Of a DNA stretch of 64,000 bases, positions 35,623 to 45,994 are shown piece by piece. Source of the DNA: Methyloceanibacter sp. (GTDB lineage: Bacteria; Pseudomonadota; Alphaproteobacteria; Rhizobiales; Methyloligellaceae); contig JAGPVD010000071.1 in NCBI GenBank assembly GCA_018067145.1, positions 1 to 64,000 on the forward strand, read 5' to 3'. A program made the position numbers and the translations under genes. Under the pieces are notes generated by a model. It searched no databases, was not told where the DNA came from, and worked only from the letters and a program-made list of their open reading frames with translations. The first letter of the stretch is position 1, and every line of letters begins with the position of its first letter.

Positions 35623-37917
35623 GTGCGGGATTTTCTTCAAGGTAATCACCGCGGCAAGCTCATCGACTGGCTGAAGATCGATTCCTGGATCGATTCCGGC
35701 CTCTACGGCGCTTGGATTGGATTCCGCGACTGGTGGAGTTCCTATTCCTCGTTTTTCGGCCGTTTCGAGGTCAAAGGCTTTGTCCGCGCCTGCAACGAGT
35801 TGGCCTGCGAAGCCTTGAGCTTGGCCGTGGTCGGTTTCCTGGTGTTGCTCACCTTTGCGCTACCCGCCTTCGAGATCGCCCAAGGCAAGATCAACCTTTC
35901 GGATGAGTTCAGCGTCACCTTCCTCGATCGCTACGGCAACGAGATCGGCAAGCGCGGCCTCCTGCGCGATGACTCGGTGCCGCTTGAGGAGATCCCCGAC
36001 CATATGATCAAGGCCACGCTGGCCACCGAGGACCGTCGCTTCTTCGACCATTTCGGCATCGACGTCATGGGCACGCTCCGAGCTTTGGCCGAGAATGCTC
36101 GCGCCGATTCGGTGGTGCAAGGCGGTAGCTCGCTCACCCAGCAGCTCGCCAAGAACATGTTCCTGACGCCCGAGAAGGCGTTGTCGAGAAAGATCAAAGA
36201 GGCGTTCATCGCCATCTATCTCGAAAATCACTACACCAAGCCTGAAATCCTCAAGCTCTATTTCGACCGCGCTTATCTCGGCGGCGGCTCTTATGGGGTC
36301 GAGGCCGCGGCCCAGTATTATTTCGCCAAGTCGATCCGCGAAGTGACGCTGTCGGAGTCAGCGATGCTGGCCGGCATGTTCAAGGCGCCGACGCGCTACG
36401 CACCGCACGTCAACCTCGCCGCCTCTCGTGCGCGCGCCAATGAGGTGCTGAGCAACATGGTCGAGGCTGGCTATTTGAGCGAAGGCCAAGTCTATGGCGC
36501 CCGGTTGACGCCTGCCAGGATCGTCGGGCGTGGCGACCTCAAGACCCCCGACTATTTCCTCGATTGGGGCTTCGAAGAGGTGCGACGGCTGATGCACGGC
36601 AAACCAAACCGCATCGTCGTCGCCCGCACGACCGTGGATCTCGGTTTACAGAGAGCCGCCGAGGACGCGCTTGAGGGCACCATCGAAAAATTTGGCAAGT
36701 CCCGCAATTTCAACGCCGGCGCCTTGGTCTCAATGGAGATCGACGGTTCGGTGCGCGCCATGGTGGGCGGCAAGGACTATGGCCAAAGCCAGTTTAACCG
36801 TGCAGCGCACGCCTATCGGCAGCCTGGCTCCTCGTTCAAGCCCTATGTCTATCTCACGGCGCTCGAGAACGGCTTCACCCCTGATACGGTCGTGAGCGAC
36901 GGCTATGTCAGTTGCGGCCGCTGGTCGCCGAAGAACTATTCCGGCGGCTTCAGGGGACGCATGACGGTTCGAACCGCGCTCGCCAAATCGGTCAATACGG
37001 TCGCGGTGAAGCTGTCGCTGAAAGCCGGCCGTGAGAAGGTGCTCGCCAACATGCAGAAGATTGGCGTCAAGCATCTCAAGAAGACATGCTCGCTGGCGCT
37101 CGGCGACACCGGCATGACGCCGCTCCAGCATGTTGGCGGCTACGCGGTCTTTGCCTCCGGCGGCATCGAGGTGCGCCCCTACGGGATCGAGGAGATCCGC
37201 ACCCTTCCCGGCGAGCTATTGTATAACCACGACCGTGACGAGCCCCCGCGCAAGCGCATTTTCGAACGCAAGGTTGTGGAGCAGCTTAATTCCATGCTGC
37301 GGACAGTCGTAACCGCGGGCACCGGGAGACGATCGACGCTCGACTACACCAATAACGTCGGCAAGACGGGAACGAGCTCGGCCTACCGCGACGCCTGGTT
37401 CATGGGCTTCACCGGCCAGTACGTTACCGGCGTTTGGTACGGCAACGACGACTACACCCCCATGGCCCGCGTGACCGGCGGTAGCTTCCCGGCGCAGACC
37501 TGGAAGACCTATATGACCGCGGCTCACGACACCGACAACATCCCGCAGATCCCCGGTGTGGAGCTCCACCCTCGCCAAGTCGCCGAGCAGACGCGGATCG
37601 CCGCCGTCATGGCACAGAGCACGACAGCTGACTTGCCGGTGCCGCCACCGTCTGAGAACGTCAAGGACATGTCCGCGGCAACGCGCCATGTGCTGGAAAT
37701 GATCAGTGGCCTGCTCAAGGACGCACCCCGCCTGAACCCAAACAAAAAGGCTCGTCCGCGTCCCGCCGCGGCAGCGCCTGCCGCAGCTGCACAGCCGAAC
37801 TTAGCCTCAGCGATGAGTACCGATGAGAGCCCGCGTCCACGGCCCACACCCGCAGCCATTGCAGCGGGGGGTGCCGCTTCCGCTGAACAGACTGGCAGCG
37901 CGCCTGTTCCACAATAG
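35623..37917 (+). CDS. Penicillin-binding protein 1A (transglycosylase/transpeptidase)
   Basis: TEDRRFFDHFGIDVMGTLRAL, GGSSLTQQLAKNMFLT, QPGSSFKPYVY, KSVNT, KTGTSSAYRDAWFMGFT. Confidence 0.94.
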   Translation: MRDFLQGNHRGKLIDWLKIDSWIDSGLYGAWIGFRDWWSSYSSFFGRFEVKGFVRACNELACEALSLAVVGFLVLLTFALPAFEIAQGKINLSDEFSVTFLDRYGNEIGKRGLLRDDSVPLEEIPDHMIKATLATEDRRFFDHFGIDVMGTLRALAENARADSVVQGGSSLTQQLAKNMFLTPEKALSRKIKEAFIAIYLENHYTKPEILKLYFDRAYLGGGSYGVEAAAQYYFAKSIREVTLSESAMLAGMFKAPTRYAPHVNLAASRARANEVLSNMVEAGYLSEGQVYGARLTPARIVGRGDLKTPDYFLDWGFEEVRRLMHGKPNRIVVARTTVDLGLQRAAEDALEGTIEKFGKSRNFNAGALVSMEIDGSVRAMVGGKDYGQSQFNRAAHAYRQPGSSFKPYVYLTALENGFTPDTVVSDGYVSCGRWSPKNYSGGFRGRMTVRTALAKSVNTVAVKLSLKAGREKVLANMQKIGVKHLKKTCSLALGDTGMTPLQHVGGYAVFASGGIEVRPYGIEEIRTLPGELLYNHDRDEPPRKRIFERKVVEQLNSMLRTVVTAGTGRRSTLDYTNNVGKTGTSSAYRDAWFMGFTGQYVTGVWYGNDDYTPMARVTGGSFPAQTWKTYMTAAHDTDNIPQIPGVELHPRQVAEQTRIAAVMAQSTTADLPVPPPSENVKDMSAATRHVLEMISGLLKDAPRLNPNKKARPRPAAAAPAAAAQPNLASAMSTDESPRPRPTPAAIAAGGAASAEQTGSAPVPQ

Positions 37918-38037
37918 GCGTTCACCAGCTTCGCCCCATCGAAAGACGATGTCCGCTTGACCATCGCCCCACCAGACCTGCCGATAACGGACACTTCGAC
38001 GCACACCAGCCTGTGGCGCGAAGAGGGCAGCACGTCC

Positions 38038-38628
38038 ATGCGTGCGCTCGGCTACTTTATCGGCACGTTCGCCGTGGCCTTGATCCTTGGCATTGGCTCT
38101 GCCTGGTTCATGATCGAGCGCGGCTCACGGCTAACAACTGAGCGGTTCGGACCGTGGCAGAGCTGGCTCAGCGAAGGCAATCCCAACGCCGACCCCTATA
38201 CGCGAGCCCATCTCGCACGGAGCGGCCGGCTTCCCCTCACCTCCACTGTCGCCCGCTACTTTGTCGCGCGCACGGATGACGGAGGCCGCGGTCTAAGCTC
38301 AGGCTGCGAGTATTCGATTGTCGGCTCCGCGCTCAACGCGCGCTGGTGGTCCCTCGCGGTTTATGACGAATATGGCTCGCTGATTGCCAACCCCTCCAAC
38401 CGCTATAGCTTCAATAGCGAAGAAGCCATTCGGCGCGCCGATGGAACCTTTCGCGTCAATCTTTCCCGCCAAGCCCGGCCCGAAAATTGGCTGCCGGGCG
38501 GCGCCGGGCCGGACCGCGACCTCGTTCTGCTCTTGCGCGTCTATGGCTCTCGCGACACCGACATCAATGGAATTGGCCAGGTCCCGCCGGACCGCCTCCC
38601 GAAGATCAGGCGCGTACGATGCGAGTAA
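38038..38628 (+). CDS. DUF1214 protein, membrane-anchored
   Basis: GSRLTTERFGPWQSWLSEGNPNADPYTRAHLARSGRLPL; W-rich C-terminal region WSLAVYDEYGSLIANPSNRYS. Confidence 0.8.
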   Translation: MRALGYFIGTFAVALILGIGSAWFMIERGSRLTTERFGPWQSWLSEGNPNADPYTRAHLARSGRLPLTSTVARYFVARTDDGGRGLSSGCEYSIVGSALNARWWSLAVYDEYGSLIANPSNRYSFNSEEAIRRADGTFRVNLSRQARPENWLPGGAGPDRDLVLLLRVYGSRDTDINGIGQVPPDRLPKIRRVRCE

Positions 38629-39182
38629 GCCTCCCAGGACTCTATATCGCGCTCTGCGTCGTACTTGCGGGCCTGATCCACGTGGTTGCGGTGCTCACGC
38701 TGCCAATGCTGGCATCGCGTGATGCCCATGCGCGATTAGCCGCGTTGGGTCCAGCCAACACGATAATCCAGTTACCGCCAGCCGCGCCGGGTCGGAAAGT
38801 CATGCCGATGATGGCGCCTGATATTCGCTACGCTGTCTGCCGTTACGACCTGTCGAAGGGGCCGGTTCGCCTCAGGGCGCAGATCGCCGACGGGCTCTGG
38901 TTGATCGCGTTTTACACACCGCTCGGCGAAAATTTCTACGCGGTCGTGGGCGCGGACATGAAGCAGTCGGAAGTCGACCTGATTATCGCTACCGAGGACC
39001 AGACCGTCGCGGAAGTTGGCGTCGACTCGACGGAGGCGTTCGACAATGTCGTCGTTGTGAGTTCGCCGGTCGTCGAGGGAATTGCCCTGATCCGCGCGCC
39101 GCTCGCCGGACCGAGCCGTGGCCCCGCAGCCAAACGCGCGCTCGAGGCCACTTATTGTGGGACTCACAAGAGTTCGAGCTAG
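38619..39182 (+). CDS. DUF1254 protein, overlaps the preceding gene
   Basis: MRVSLPGLYIALCVVLAGLIHVVAVLTLPMLA; DIRYAVCRYDLSKGPVRLRAQIADGLWLIAFYTPLGENFY. Confidence 0.78.
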   Translation: MRVSLPGLYIALCVVLAGLIHVVAVLTLPMLASRDAHARLAALGPANTIIQLPPAAPGRKVMPMMAPDIRYAVCRYDLSKGPVRLRAQIADGLWLIAFYTPLGENFYAVVGADMKQSEVDLIIATEDQTVAEVGVDSTEAFDNVVVVSSPVVEGIALIRAPLAGPSRGPAAKRALEATYCGTHKSSS

Positions 39183-39379
39183 CCCTCAAGCGCGGGGCTT
39201 CTTCGGAGTGCGCGGCAACGGCGCCGGTTCGTCGATCCCGTATGCTGCGGCTCATCACTCAACGGCCGTTCGATTTTCACACCTGGGAAGATGATAATCT
39301 TACCCAGCAAACCATCGGGCGGTTGGTCGAAGTGGCTCGCAGCGTCGTCGGGCCGGTGGAATTCCAAGATGGTCGCCAT
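39179..39379 (-). CDS. Small hypothetical protein
   Basis: MATILEFHRPDDAASHFDQPPDGLLGKIIIFPGVKIER. Confidence 0.4.
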   Translation of the reverse strand: MATILEFHRPDDAASHFDQPPDGLLGKIIIFPGVKIERPLSDEPQHTGSTNRRRCRALRRSPALEG

Positions 39380-39490
39380 TCTAGGTCTCCACGGAGTACC
39401 GCGCCCCTAAGGGCACGATCACGGGCGCCAATACGCCCGTCGTGAATTAGGACCCGGCAAGGTTAACGAAGGCCTAACGAATCGACCCCT

Positions 39491-39838
39491 TCAGTCTTCG
39501 ACCGCGTCGTCACCGAGAAAGTGCCGACCCGCCCGGTCCTCCACCTCGACGATCCAGAGATCGGAATCGAACTCAAGCTGCCGCGCGAGATAGATGCTGG
39601 CTTCGCTCGAGACGACTGGCGACGCGCCGAGGCAGCGGACCCAACGCCGGTCCGTCTCGGCTCCGTCAAGCCCAGCCGGCGCCGGGCCGTAAAGGCAAAC
39701 GGTCCCGTCGAGCCGGTCGATGGAGACATAGATCGCGCCAGCCGCCCCGTCCCCGCGCCGCACGATCACCGCCGGGATGGCTTCGGCTTGGCAACGGCGG
39801 AGATAGGCCCCGACCCAGATCTCACTCTTCACACGCAT
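39491..39838 (-). CDS. DUF1491 family protein
   Basis: MRVKSEIWVGAYLRRCQAEAIPAVIVRRGDGAAGAIYVSIDRLDG; FDSDLWIVEVEDRAGRHFL. Confidence 0.85.
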   Translation of the reverse strand: MRVKSEIWVGAYLRRCQAEAIPAVIVRRGDGAAGAIYVSIDRLDGTVCLYGPAPAGLDGAETDRRWVRCLGASPVVSSEASIYLARQLEFDSDLWIVEVEDRAGRHFLGDDAVED

Positions 39839-39861
39839 GGGCGATGAGCCTAGCGCGAATT

Positions 39862-40554
39862 CTAAGGATTTGCGGCTGTCTTGGTGACGTCACGTCCACT
39901 CACCTTCTGAACCTCGTCCAGAAGCTCGGGCGTGATCCGCCCGGTCTCGGCGATGTCGTGGTCGCGCTGGAAAGCCTTGACAGCGTCCGCCGTTCTGGTG
40001 CCCCAAGCGCCGTCGATCGCCCCGGGCCTGTAGCCAAGTTCGGCGAGAACCTGTTGCACACCCAGCACCGTGACAGGCCCGGCGGCAGTCGCCGCAATCT
40101 TGTCAGGCGAAGGCAGGGAGCCTGTAGCTCCACCGGACATAACAGTGTGACCAAGCAAGATTTGGCGCAGCAGGTCGTCGCTCGGGAGCCCCGTCAACGC
40201 GATGCCCTCTTTGGTCTGAAAGGCCGAGATCGCGGCGCGCGTCTTGTCGCTCAAGCTGCCGTCCACCGCTCCCACATCGTAGCCCAAAGTAGCGAGCTCG
40301 CGCTGCACGGCCCTGACGACCAGCTGCGATTCACCCGCTCCAGGCTCTAAGGGTGGCAGGTCGGTGCTGACCGGTGCAACATTTACGGCGGACGTACCGG
40401 CTCGATCAGGCCGTGACATGGCCTGCGGCGGGGTCGCCGCCGCAGTGGCACCACCGTTCGGCTGACGCTCCTGAAGATAGAGCGCGTTATAGGTGATCGT
40501 TCCTGCGAGGCCGAAGAAGGCCAGGAACATCAGTCGCGCTGTGACTACACTCAT
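39862..40554 (-). CDS. Protein with two peptidoglycan-binding (PG_binding_1) domains
   Basis: VQRELATLGYDVGAVDGSLSDKTRAAISAFQ and VQQVLAELGYRPGAIDGAWGTRTADAVKAFQ. Confidence 0.88.
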   Translation of the reverse strand: MSVVTARLMFLAFFGLAGTITYNALYLQERQPNGGATAAATPPQAMSRPDRAGTSAVNVAPVSTDLPPLEPGAGESQLVVRAVQRELATLGYDVGAVDGSLSDKTRAAISAFQTKEGIALTGLPSDDLLRQILLGHTVMSGGATGSLPSPDKIAATAAGPVTVLGVQQVLAELGYRPGAIDGAWGTRTADAVKAFQRDHDIAETGRITPELLDEVQKVSGRDVTKTAANP

Positions 40555-40669
40555 TGGAACCAGTGACTGTTGAGAGTAAACGAAAGAGAAGCATGGCTCT
40601 TCTCCAGGAACATCTTGGCTGGCGAAACTGAAGAGAAGCTAAACAGGCGCCGTATCGCGATGACGCATG

Positions 40670-42448
40670 TCATGCTGCCGACACCTTCAACGGGTGCGAC
40701 GGCGCCTCGACCTGCTCGACCGGTGCATTGAGAGGCAGCGCGATCGTCGCGGTCGTGCCCTCGCCGAGCTTGCTCCTGAGTTCGAGGCTCCCGCCATGGA
40801 GACGGGCCAAGCCTTTCACCACCGATAGTCCGAGCCCAGTGCCCTCTTGGCCGCTGTCAGAAGAATTGTTCGCCTGGACGAAGGGGCGGCCGAGCTTCGG
40901 TAGGTCTTGATCGGCAATGCCGATGCCATTGTCGGCGACGGTGAACACGACGTCGCGGGCCTCGACATGCGCCGATACACGCACCCATCCACCGGGCTTG
41001 GTGAACTTGATGGCGTTGGCGATCACGTTGAGAAGAATTTGCTTGCAGGCACGATTGTCGGCCGCAAGTTTTGGAATGCCCGGCGCCACATCGACCTTGA
41101 GAGTTATCGAACTCTTTTCGGCTGTGTGCCGCATGAGATCGCAGCAGGAATTGATCAAAGAGGCGACGTCAAACAACTCCCTGACGATCTGGAACTTTCC
41201 GGCCTCGATCTTCGACATGTCGAGAATGTCGTTGACGACGCCGAGGAGGTGTTCGCCGCTTTCGTGGATGAGCCGTGCATAATCCCGATAGCGGGCCTCG
41301 CCGAGCGAGCCGTAGAGCTCTCGGTTCAGGACTTCCGAAAAACCAATGACGGCGTTGAGCGGCGTGCGCAGCTCATGACTCATACGCGCTAGGAACTGCG
41401 TCTTGGCCTGGTTTGCGCCCTCCGCGATGTCACGGGCCTTAAGCAACTCAGTCTCCCGCGCCTTGCGCCCGGAGATGTCTCGTATGATAGCAACGATGCC
41501 GGCATGATCGCGCTTGCCACGATCCGCACGCTGCGTGGAGCGGCACTGCATTTCCACCCAAGTATAAGTAGCCGCCTCGCCGCTTCCAGCCCGGCGCACC
41601 CTGAATTCCACGGAGAGCGACTCACTATTGGCCCGGCAGCGCGAGAGCGTTGTGAGGTAAGCAGGCCGGTCAGACACATGCACGCGCTCGAATAAACCAT
41701 CGCCGAGGAGTCTTCGCGTGGGCTCGCCAAGAAGCCGTTGTGCGGCCGCGGAGGCGAAGACCACACGGCCTTTGTCGTCGTGGCGCGTAACCAGATCGTT
41801 GGTTGCCTCGGCGAGCAACTGGTAGCGCTCTTCGCTAGCGCGAACGGCGCCCTCCGATTGTGCATGCACCAACTGAACGATCGCCACCAAGCCTGCGGCA
41901 TAGGCCATCGCCGAGGCGGCGCCAATGAAGACAAATACTGCCGGGGACAAGGCATATAATGCCGGCACGAGACCGAGCCCTGTGAGAACAGCAAGGACGC
42001 AGAGCCCAAGTCCCGCGGCTGCCGCCGACCAGACAACGGTGCGACGGTCTGTGGCGAGCGCCGCCTCAAGCGGCACCACGACCAACCACGGGAGCAGGCC
42101 CGATACGAGGCCGCCAGTCGCCCACGCGCAATATGTGACGAGGCCCGCGAAGTTCACGCCGGAAATCAATTGAGCGGTGGCGAGCCGTCCTGTCCGCGAC
42201 ACGAGGACAGCGATGGCGATTGGCGACAACAGCCAAAGAAATGCGATAGCGCCTAGAAGTGACGGCCTGCCGACCAGTGCGAGATAGATGGGAAAGACGC
42301 ACAGCGCGATGCCACCGCAGAGCAGGCGCGAAGCGATGAAGGACTGATGGCGAGCGGAAGTTAACGCGTCGCCGCGCGCCGAATGGTGGACTAACGAGCC
42401 AAGAGAAGTGGCTAGCCCACGTATAGTTTCACTACCAACCACGCGCAT
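40670..42448 (-). CDS. PAS-domain sensor histidine kinase, PdhS/PleC-like
   Basis: [74 protein letters not shown]. Confidence 0.92.
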   Translation of the reverse strand: MRVVGSETIRGLATSLGSLVHHSARGDALTSARHQSFIASRLLCGGIALCVFPIYLALVGRPSLLGAIAFLWLLSPIAIAVLVSRTGRLATAQLISGVNFAGLVTYCAWATGGLVSGLLPWLVVVPLEAALATDRRTVVWSAAAAGLGLCVLAVLTGLGLVPALYALSPAVFVFIGAASAMAYAAGLVAIVQLVHAQSEGAVRASEERYQLLAEATNDLVTRHDDKGRVVFASAAAQRLLGEPTRRLLGDGLFERVHVSDRPAYLTTLSRCRANSESLSVEFRVRRAGSGEAATYTWVEMQCRSTQRADRGKRDHAGIVAIIRDISGRKARETELLKARDIAEGANQAKTQFLARMSHELRTPLNAVIGFSEVLNRELYGSLGEARYRDYARLIHESGEHLLGVVNDILDMSKIEAGKFQIVRELFDVASLINSCCDLMRHTAEKSSITLKVDVAPGIPKLAADNRACKQILLNVIANAIKFTKPGGWVRVSAHVEARDVVFTVADNGIGIADQDLPKLGRPFVQANNSSDSGQEGTGLGLSVVKGLARLHGGSLELRSKLGEGTTATIALPLNAPVEQVEAPSHPLKVSAA

Positions 42449-42638
42449 TCCGGAGCGGGCATTTCCCGCTACGTCCCCGATTCTTATGAACCCGGATTAT
42501 TGGCGCGCGCACTTAAGGAAAGCATAAGGCGCCTCCTCGAAGGCGGCTGATCGGCTCCACAGCGAAGAGTCGCAAGCGGAGGCGGAGAGCGCGGCTCTTG
42601 ACTCAGCGCTTTGCCATTCGACCTCAATTCGAGACAAA

Positions 42639-42653
42639 TTAACGAACAAATAA
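42639..42653. promoter_or_regulatory. Near-consensus CtrA-like site TTAA-N7-ATAA
   Basis: TTAACGAACAAATAA, 7/8 match to TTAA-N7-TTAA in the AT-rich gap. Confidence 0.3.
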
Positions 42654-42848
42654 TGATGAATCAGAAATTAACTATTACCGAATTCATAATGGAGAGATAC
42701 TTAGTATTGAATGAAATTATCGATTCAAAATTTTTCGAATGAAGTGAAGCTCCTTTATTTTATTTGCGCTGTATTGTGGTGATCTGCAGGGGAAATGCAG
42801 GGGCTAAATGTGGCCGGCAAGCCGCAGCCCGACAGAGAGGGTGAATCG

Positions 42849-43325
42849 ATGAAGTTTCTTCTTAAGTCCGTCTTTTGGTTGGTGCTGCTGCTCTTGCTGA
42901 TCCCGACGGACAAGGACCAGCAAAACCAGATTTATGGCACCGCACAGGCGGCGATGAACGACGTGGCAGCCTTCTGCACGCGCAATCCGCAGACCTGCGC
43001 CACGGGCCAAGACGCCTTTGCGGTGTTGGTGCAAAAGGCGAAATACGGCACCGATTTGGTGATGGGATTGGTTGAGGGTCGAAGCGCACCCCTCGGCAAT
43101 AGCCTGGCCCAGGACAGCCTGTCCCCGAACAACCCGCCCCAGAACAATGTCTTGCCCCAGGCCATTGACCCGCCTCAGACGGCGACTCTGCAGGGCGAAC
43201 CAAGCGGCGTTATGCCCGTCCCGGCGGCGCTGCCGCTGGAACCCGCGCCTTGGGACGACACCACGCCCCAAGACACGCTCAACTCTCAGGACCGCGATGC
43301 GGCCTGGGACGGACCGGACGCCTAA
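42849..43325 (+). CDS. DUF5330-like membrane-anchored protein
   Basis: MKFLLKSVFWLVLLLLLIPTDKDQQNQIYGTAQAAMNDVAAFCTRNPQTCATGQDAFAVLVQKAKYG. Confidence 0.75.
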   Translation: MKFLLKSVFWLVLLLLLIPTDKDQQNQIYGTAQAAMNDVAAFCTRNPQTCATGQDAFAVLVQKAKYGTDLVMGLVEGRSAPLGNSLAQDSLSPNNPPQNNVLPQAIDPPQTATLQGEPSGVMPVPAALPLEPAPWDDTTPQDTLNSQDRDAAWDGPDA

Positions 43326-43487
43326 TTTTGCCAGAGCGCGATCAGAACTAAATTCCTTGGCAGTCTCCCGCCTGCCAACAGCGCGCGTGGTTTGGGAAGG
43401 TCGCACCCTTTCCCTCCCAAGCTCCGCGCCCAATCCTTTTGACGCAGACCCGTCGCAGCCGCCGCAATTGACCTCTATATTGGTTCC

Positions 43488-43943
43488 ATGGACACGCTAG
43501 CCCGATCAAACTCGGCCAGTTTCGAGGACATCCGTGAGGATTTCGAGCTTCTCGACGACTGGGAGGATCGCTACCGCTATGTCATCGAGCTCGGCCGGAA
43601 GCTGGAGCCCCTTCCCGACGACATGCGGAATGCAGTCAACAAGGTGCAGGGCTGCGTCAGCCAAGTCTGGCTTTCGACGACCGTCGATCCCGATGGCGGC
43701 ACCCCTCGCCTCTTCTTCATCGGGGACAGCGATGCTCACATCGTGCGTGGGCTGGTCGCAATCCTGTTCGCCATCTATTCGGGCAAGACGGCCGACGAGA
43801 TCTTGAGCACCGACGCGCAACAAACATTGGGAGCGCTGCATCTCAGCGAACATCTGACCCCGCAGCGCTCCAACGGCCTCATGGCCATGGTGCAGCGGAT
43901 CCGGAAAGACGCCGAGGCCGCGCGGACGGCTGCATCGCACTAG
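43488..43943 (+). CDS. sufE: SufE family Fe-S assembly protein
   Basis: DDWEDRYRYVIELGRKLEPLPDDMRNAVNKVQGCVSQVWL. Confidence 0.93.
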   Translation: MDTLARSNSASFEDIREDFELLDDWEDRYRYVIELGRKLEPLPDDMRNAVNKVQGCVSQVWLSTTVDPDGGTPRLFFIGDSDAHIVRGLVAILFAIYSGKTADEILSTDAQQTLGALHLSEHLTPQRSNGLMAMVQRIRKDAEAARTAASH

Positions 43944-44310
43944 GCGTCTTGATCGGCGGGCTAAGCCTTGCCCCCCGGCACCCGTCGATGCTTGGGCGGT
44001 AGTCGTCCTCGCACCAATGACGCATGCCCCTCCCTCGCCTCTCGCTGCTCTCGCCGATCAGTCCGTAATGCTTGGCGAGCGGCGTTAGAGCGATCTGCAG
44101 CACGACCTTGCCAGCCCGCTGCGGCCGGCCATTGGTTTTCTCGGCCTCCTCGAGGCCTTTCAGTTCACAGCAAATGTCCGCGAGAACGCCGGAGGTCTCT
44201 GGACCGACAGCCATGAGCGCGCGCATGACCCGTTGCTTGGCGGCGAGGACTTCGTCGCGCAAGCCGCCCGCATCCGATGGCGCCCCACGCCGCGACCGGT
44301 CCGCCGGCGC
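43879..44310 (-). pseudogene. DUF6456-like C-terminal part, N-terminus missing
   Basis: DRSRRGAPSDAGGLRDEVLAAKQRVMRALMAVGPETSGVLADICCELKGLEEAE...RHWCEDDYRPSID; in-frame TAG at 44311-44313 immediately upstream. Confidence 0.55.
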
Positions 44311-44581
44311 CTATGTCAGATCACGCGATCTGCCGAGACTGCTCGCGCTCTGGCCTCACGAGATTGAGGATCAAACAGCGGAGGGTGGGACACGTCTACT
44401 CGCCAAGTTGCGCCGGGCGCTCCGTACTGAACGGCGCCGCGCACGCACCAACCATTGGAGTTACGACCTGAACCGGCATCTCGGGCTCTTGAGTGCCTAT
44501 CAGGGAGAACTCTTGAATTTACGCGTAAAATCTATTGGCACTCGGCCTAACTGCACCCGCTGCGACAGTAGGACCGGGTGA
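44309..44581 (+). pseudogene. Conserved-looking hypothetical lacking a plausible start
   Basis: AYVRSRDLPRLLALWPHEIEDQTAEGGTRLLAKLRRALRTERRRARTNHWSYDLNRHLGLLSAYQGELLNLR. Confidence 0.45.
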
Positions 44582-44652
44582 AGCTGGGCGCGGGGATAAG
44601 GCTGCGCGAATTCGGCTTGGCGCAGAACTGCGTTTCGACGCGTTTTCGTGAA

Positions 44653-45060
44653 CTATCGGCGTCGCTGACCGAGCCCCATGCGTTTGGCGAGATCCGAACG
44701 CGCGGCCGCGTAGTTCGGCGCCACCATGGGGTAGTCGTGGGGCAGACCCCACTTCTCGCGATATTCCTCGGGGGACAAATCGTAATGCGTGCGTAGATGC
44801 CGCTTCAGTGATTTGAACTTCTTGCCGTCCTCGAGGCAGATGAGGAATTCGGGCGTGACGGACTTCTTCAGCGGAACCGCGGGCTTCAGCTCTTCCTTGG
44901 CCGGCTGTCCAACTGAGTTGGAGGCTTTGTTCAAAGCTTCGAACACATTGTGGATGACCGCAGGTAAGTCCGTTGCCACGACCGTGTTGTTGGTGACATA
45001 GGCGGAGACAATCTCAGCCGTCAGCTCAACGAGTTCGTTCGTCTCCAGATCCGCTTCCAT
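44653..45060 (-). CDS. mucR: MucR/Ros-family zinc-finger regulator
   Basis: VTPEFLICLEDGKKFKSLKRHLRTHYDLSPEEYREKWGLPHDYPMVAPNYAAARSDLAKRMGLG. Confidence 0.95.
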   Translation of the reverse strand: MEADLETNELVELTAEIVSAYVTNNTVVATDLPAVIHNVFEALNKASNSVGQPAKEELKPAVPLKKSVTPEFLICLEDGKKFKSLKRHLRTHYDLSPEEYREKWGLPHDYPMVAPNYAAARSDLAKRMGLGQRRR

Positions 45061-45522
45061 GAATTGGCTCCTTGGTCTTTCTCTACGCCTCGAATCGATT
45101 CAAGCGCGCCGCGATTTTCTAGCGGACTACACTTCCTTCGGGACGGAGTGACTCTTTAAAGTCACCAGATTACGCCGTTTTTGTAACGAGAAACTGCAAT
45201 GTTATACAACTACAGACTATACGCTATACAATCATGCCTAGCTATTTCGCTCTCTATAGCATTTCTTGATAAAATTACAACACCGATATTCTAGAGAACA
45301 CGCGCCAACCAACGATATTCGGGAATAAACAGACTTTCTCTACTTTCAGTCCCCATTTCGTGAGCGGAATTATTTAAATTCTCGCACTCGCACCTCTAAG
45401 CGAGCGAGATATTAGGTTCATCTCAATCAAGCTTGCGTGAGAGCGGCGCGAGACCTCTGAGACTGGTGCAATGCAGTTCCTATATTCTGCAAATGCCAAC
45501 CCAATTGAAAGTGTTCCGCATA

Positions 45523-45984
45523 ATGAGCAAAGCTGAGAAGAACGAGAAGGCTGGTTCTGGACATCCCGCCACATCGAAGGCGGAGTGGCGTGAGAAACTG
45601 TCTCCGGAGGCCTTCCATATCACCCGCGAGCACGGCACCGAGCGCGCCTTCAGCCATCCCTATAATGCCGAGAAGCGCGATGGGATGTATCGCTGCGTCT
45701 GCTGCAGCGCGCGCCTCTTTAGTTCGGGCACGAAATTCGATTCCGGCACCGGCTGGCCGAGTTTCCACGCGCCGTATGGGGACGAGGCGGTCGGCGAACA
45801 GGACGACCGGTCGTTATTCAGGCGCCGCACCGAGGTTCACTGCGCCAAGTGCGAGGCCCATCTTGGCCACGTGTTCCCCGACGGGCCCGAGCCTACCGGC
45901 GCGCGCTACTGCATCAACGGGGTAGCCTTGGCATTCGATAGTGAAGACGGTAACAGCGACACCAACGGCAACGAACCCGAGTAG
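45523..45984 (+). CDS. msrB: Peptide-methionine (R)-S-oxide reductase
   Basis: [55 protein letters not shown]. Confidence 0.95.
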   Translation: MSKAEKNEKAGSGHPATSKAEWREKLSPEAFHITREHGTERAFSHPYNAEKRDGMYRCVCCSARLFSSGTKFDSGTGWPSFHAPYGDEAVGEQDDRSLFRRRTEVHCAKCEAHLGHVFPDGPEPTGARYCINGVALAFDSEDGNSDTNGNEPE

Positions 45985-45994
45985 TCCTCTCAGC

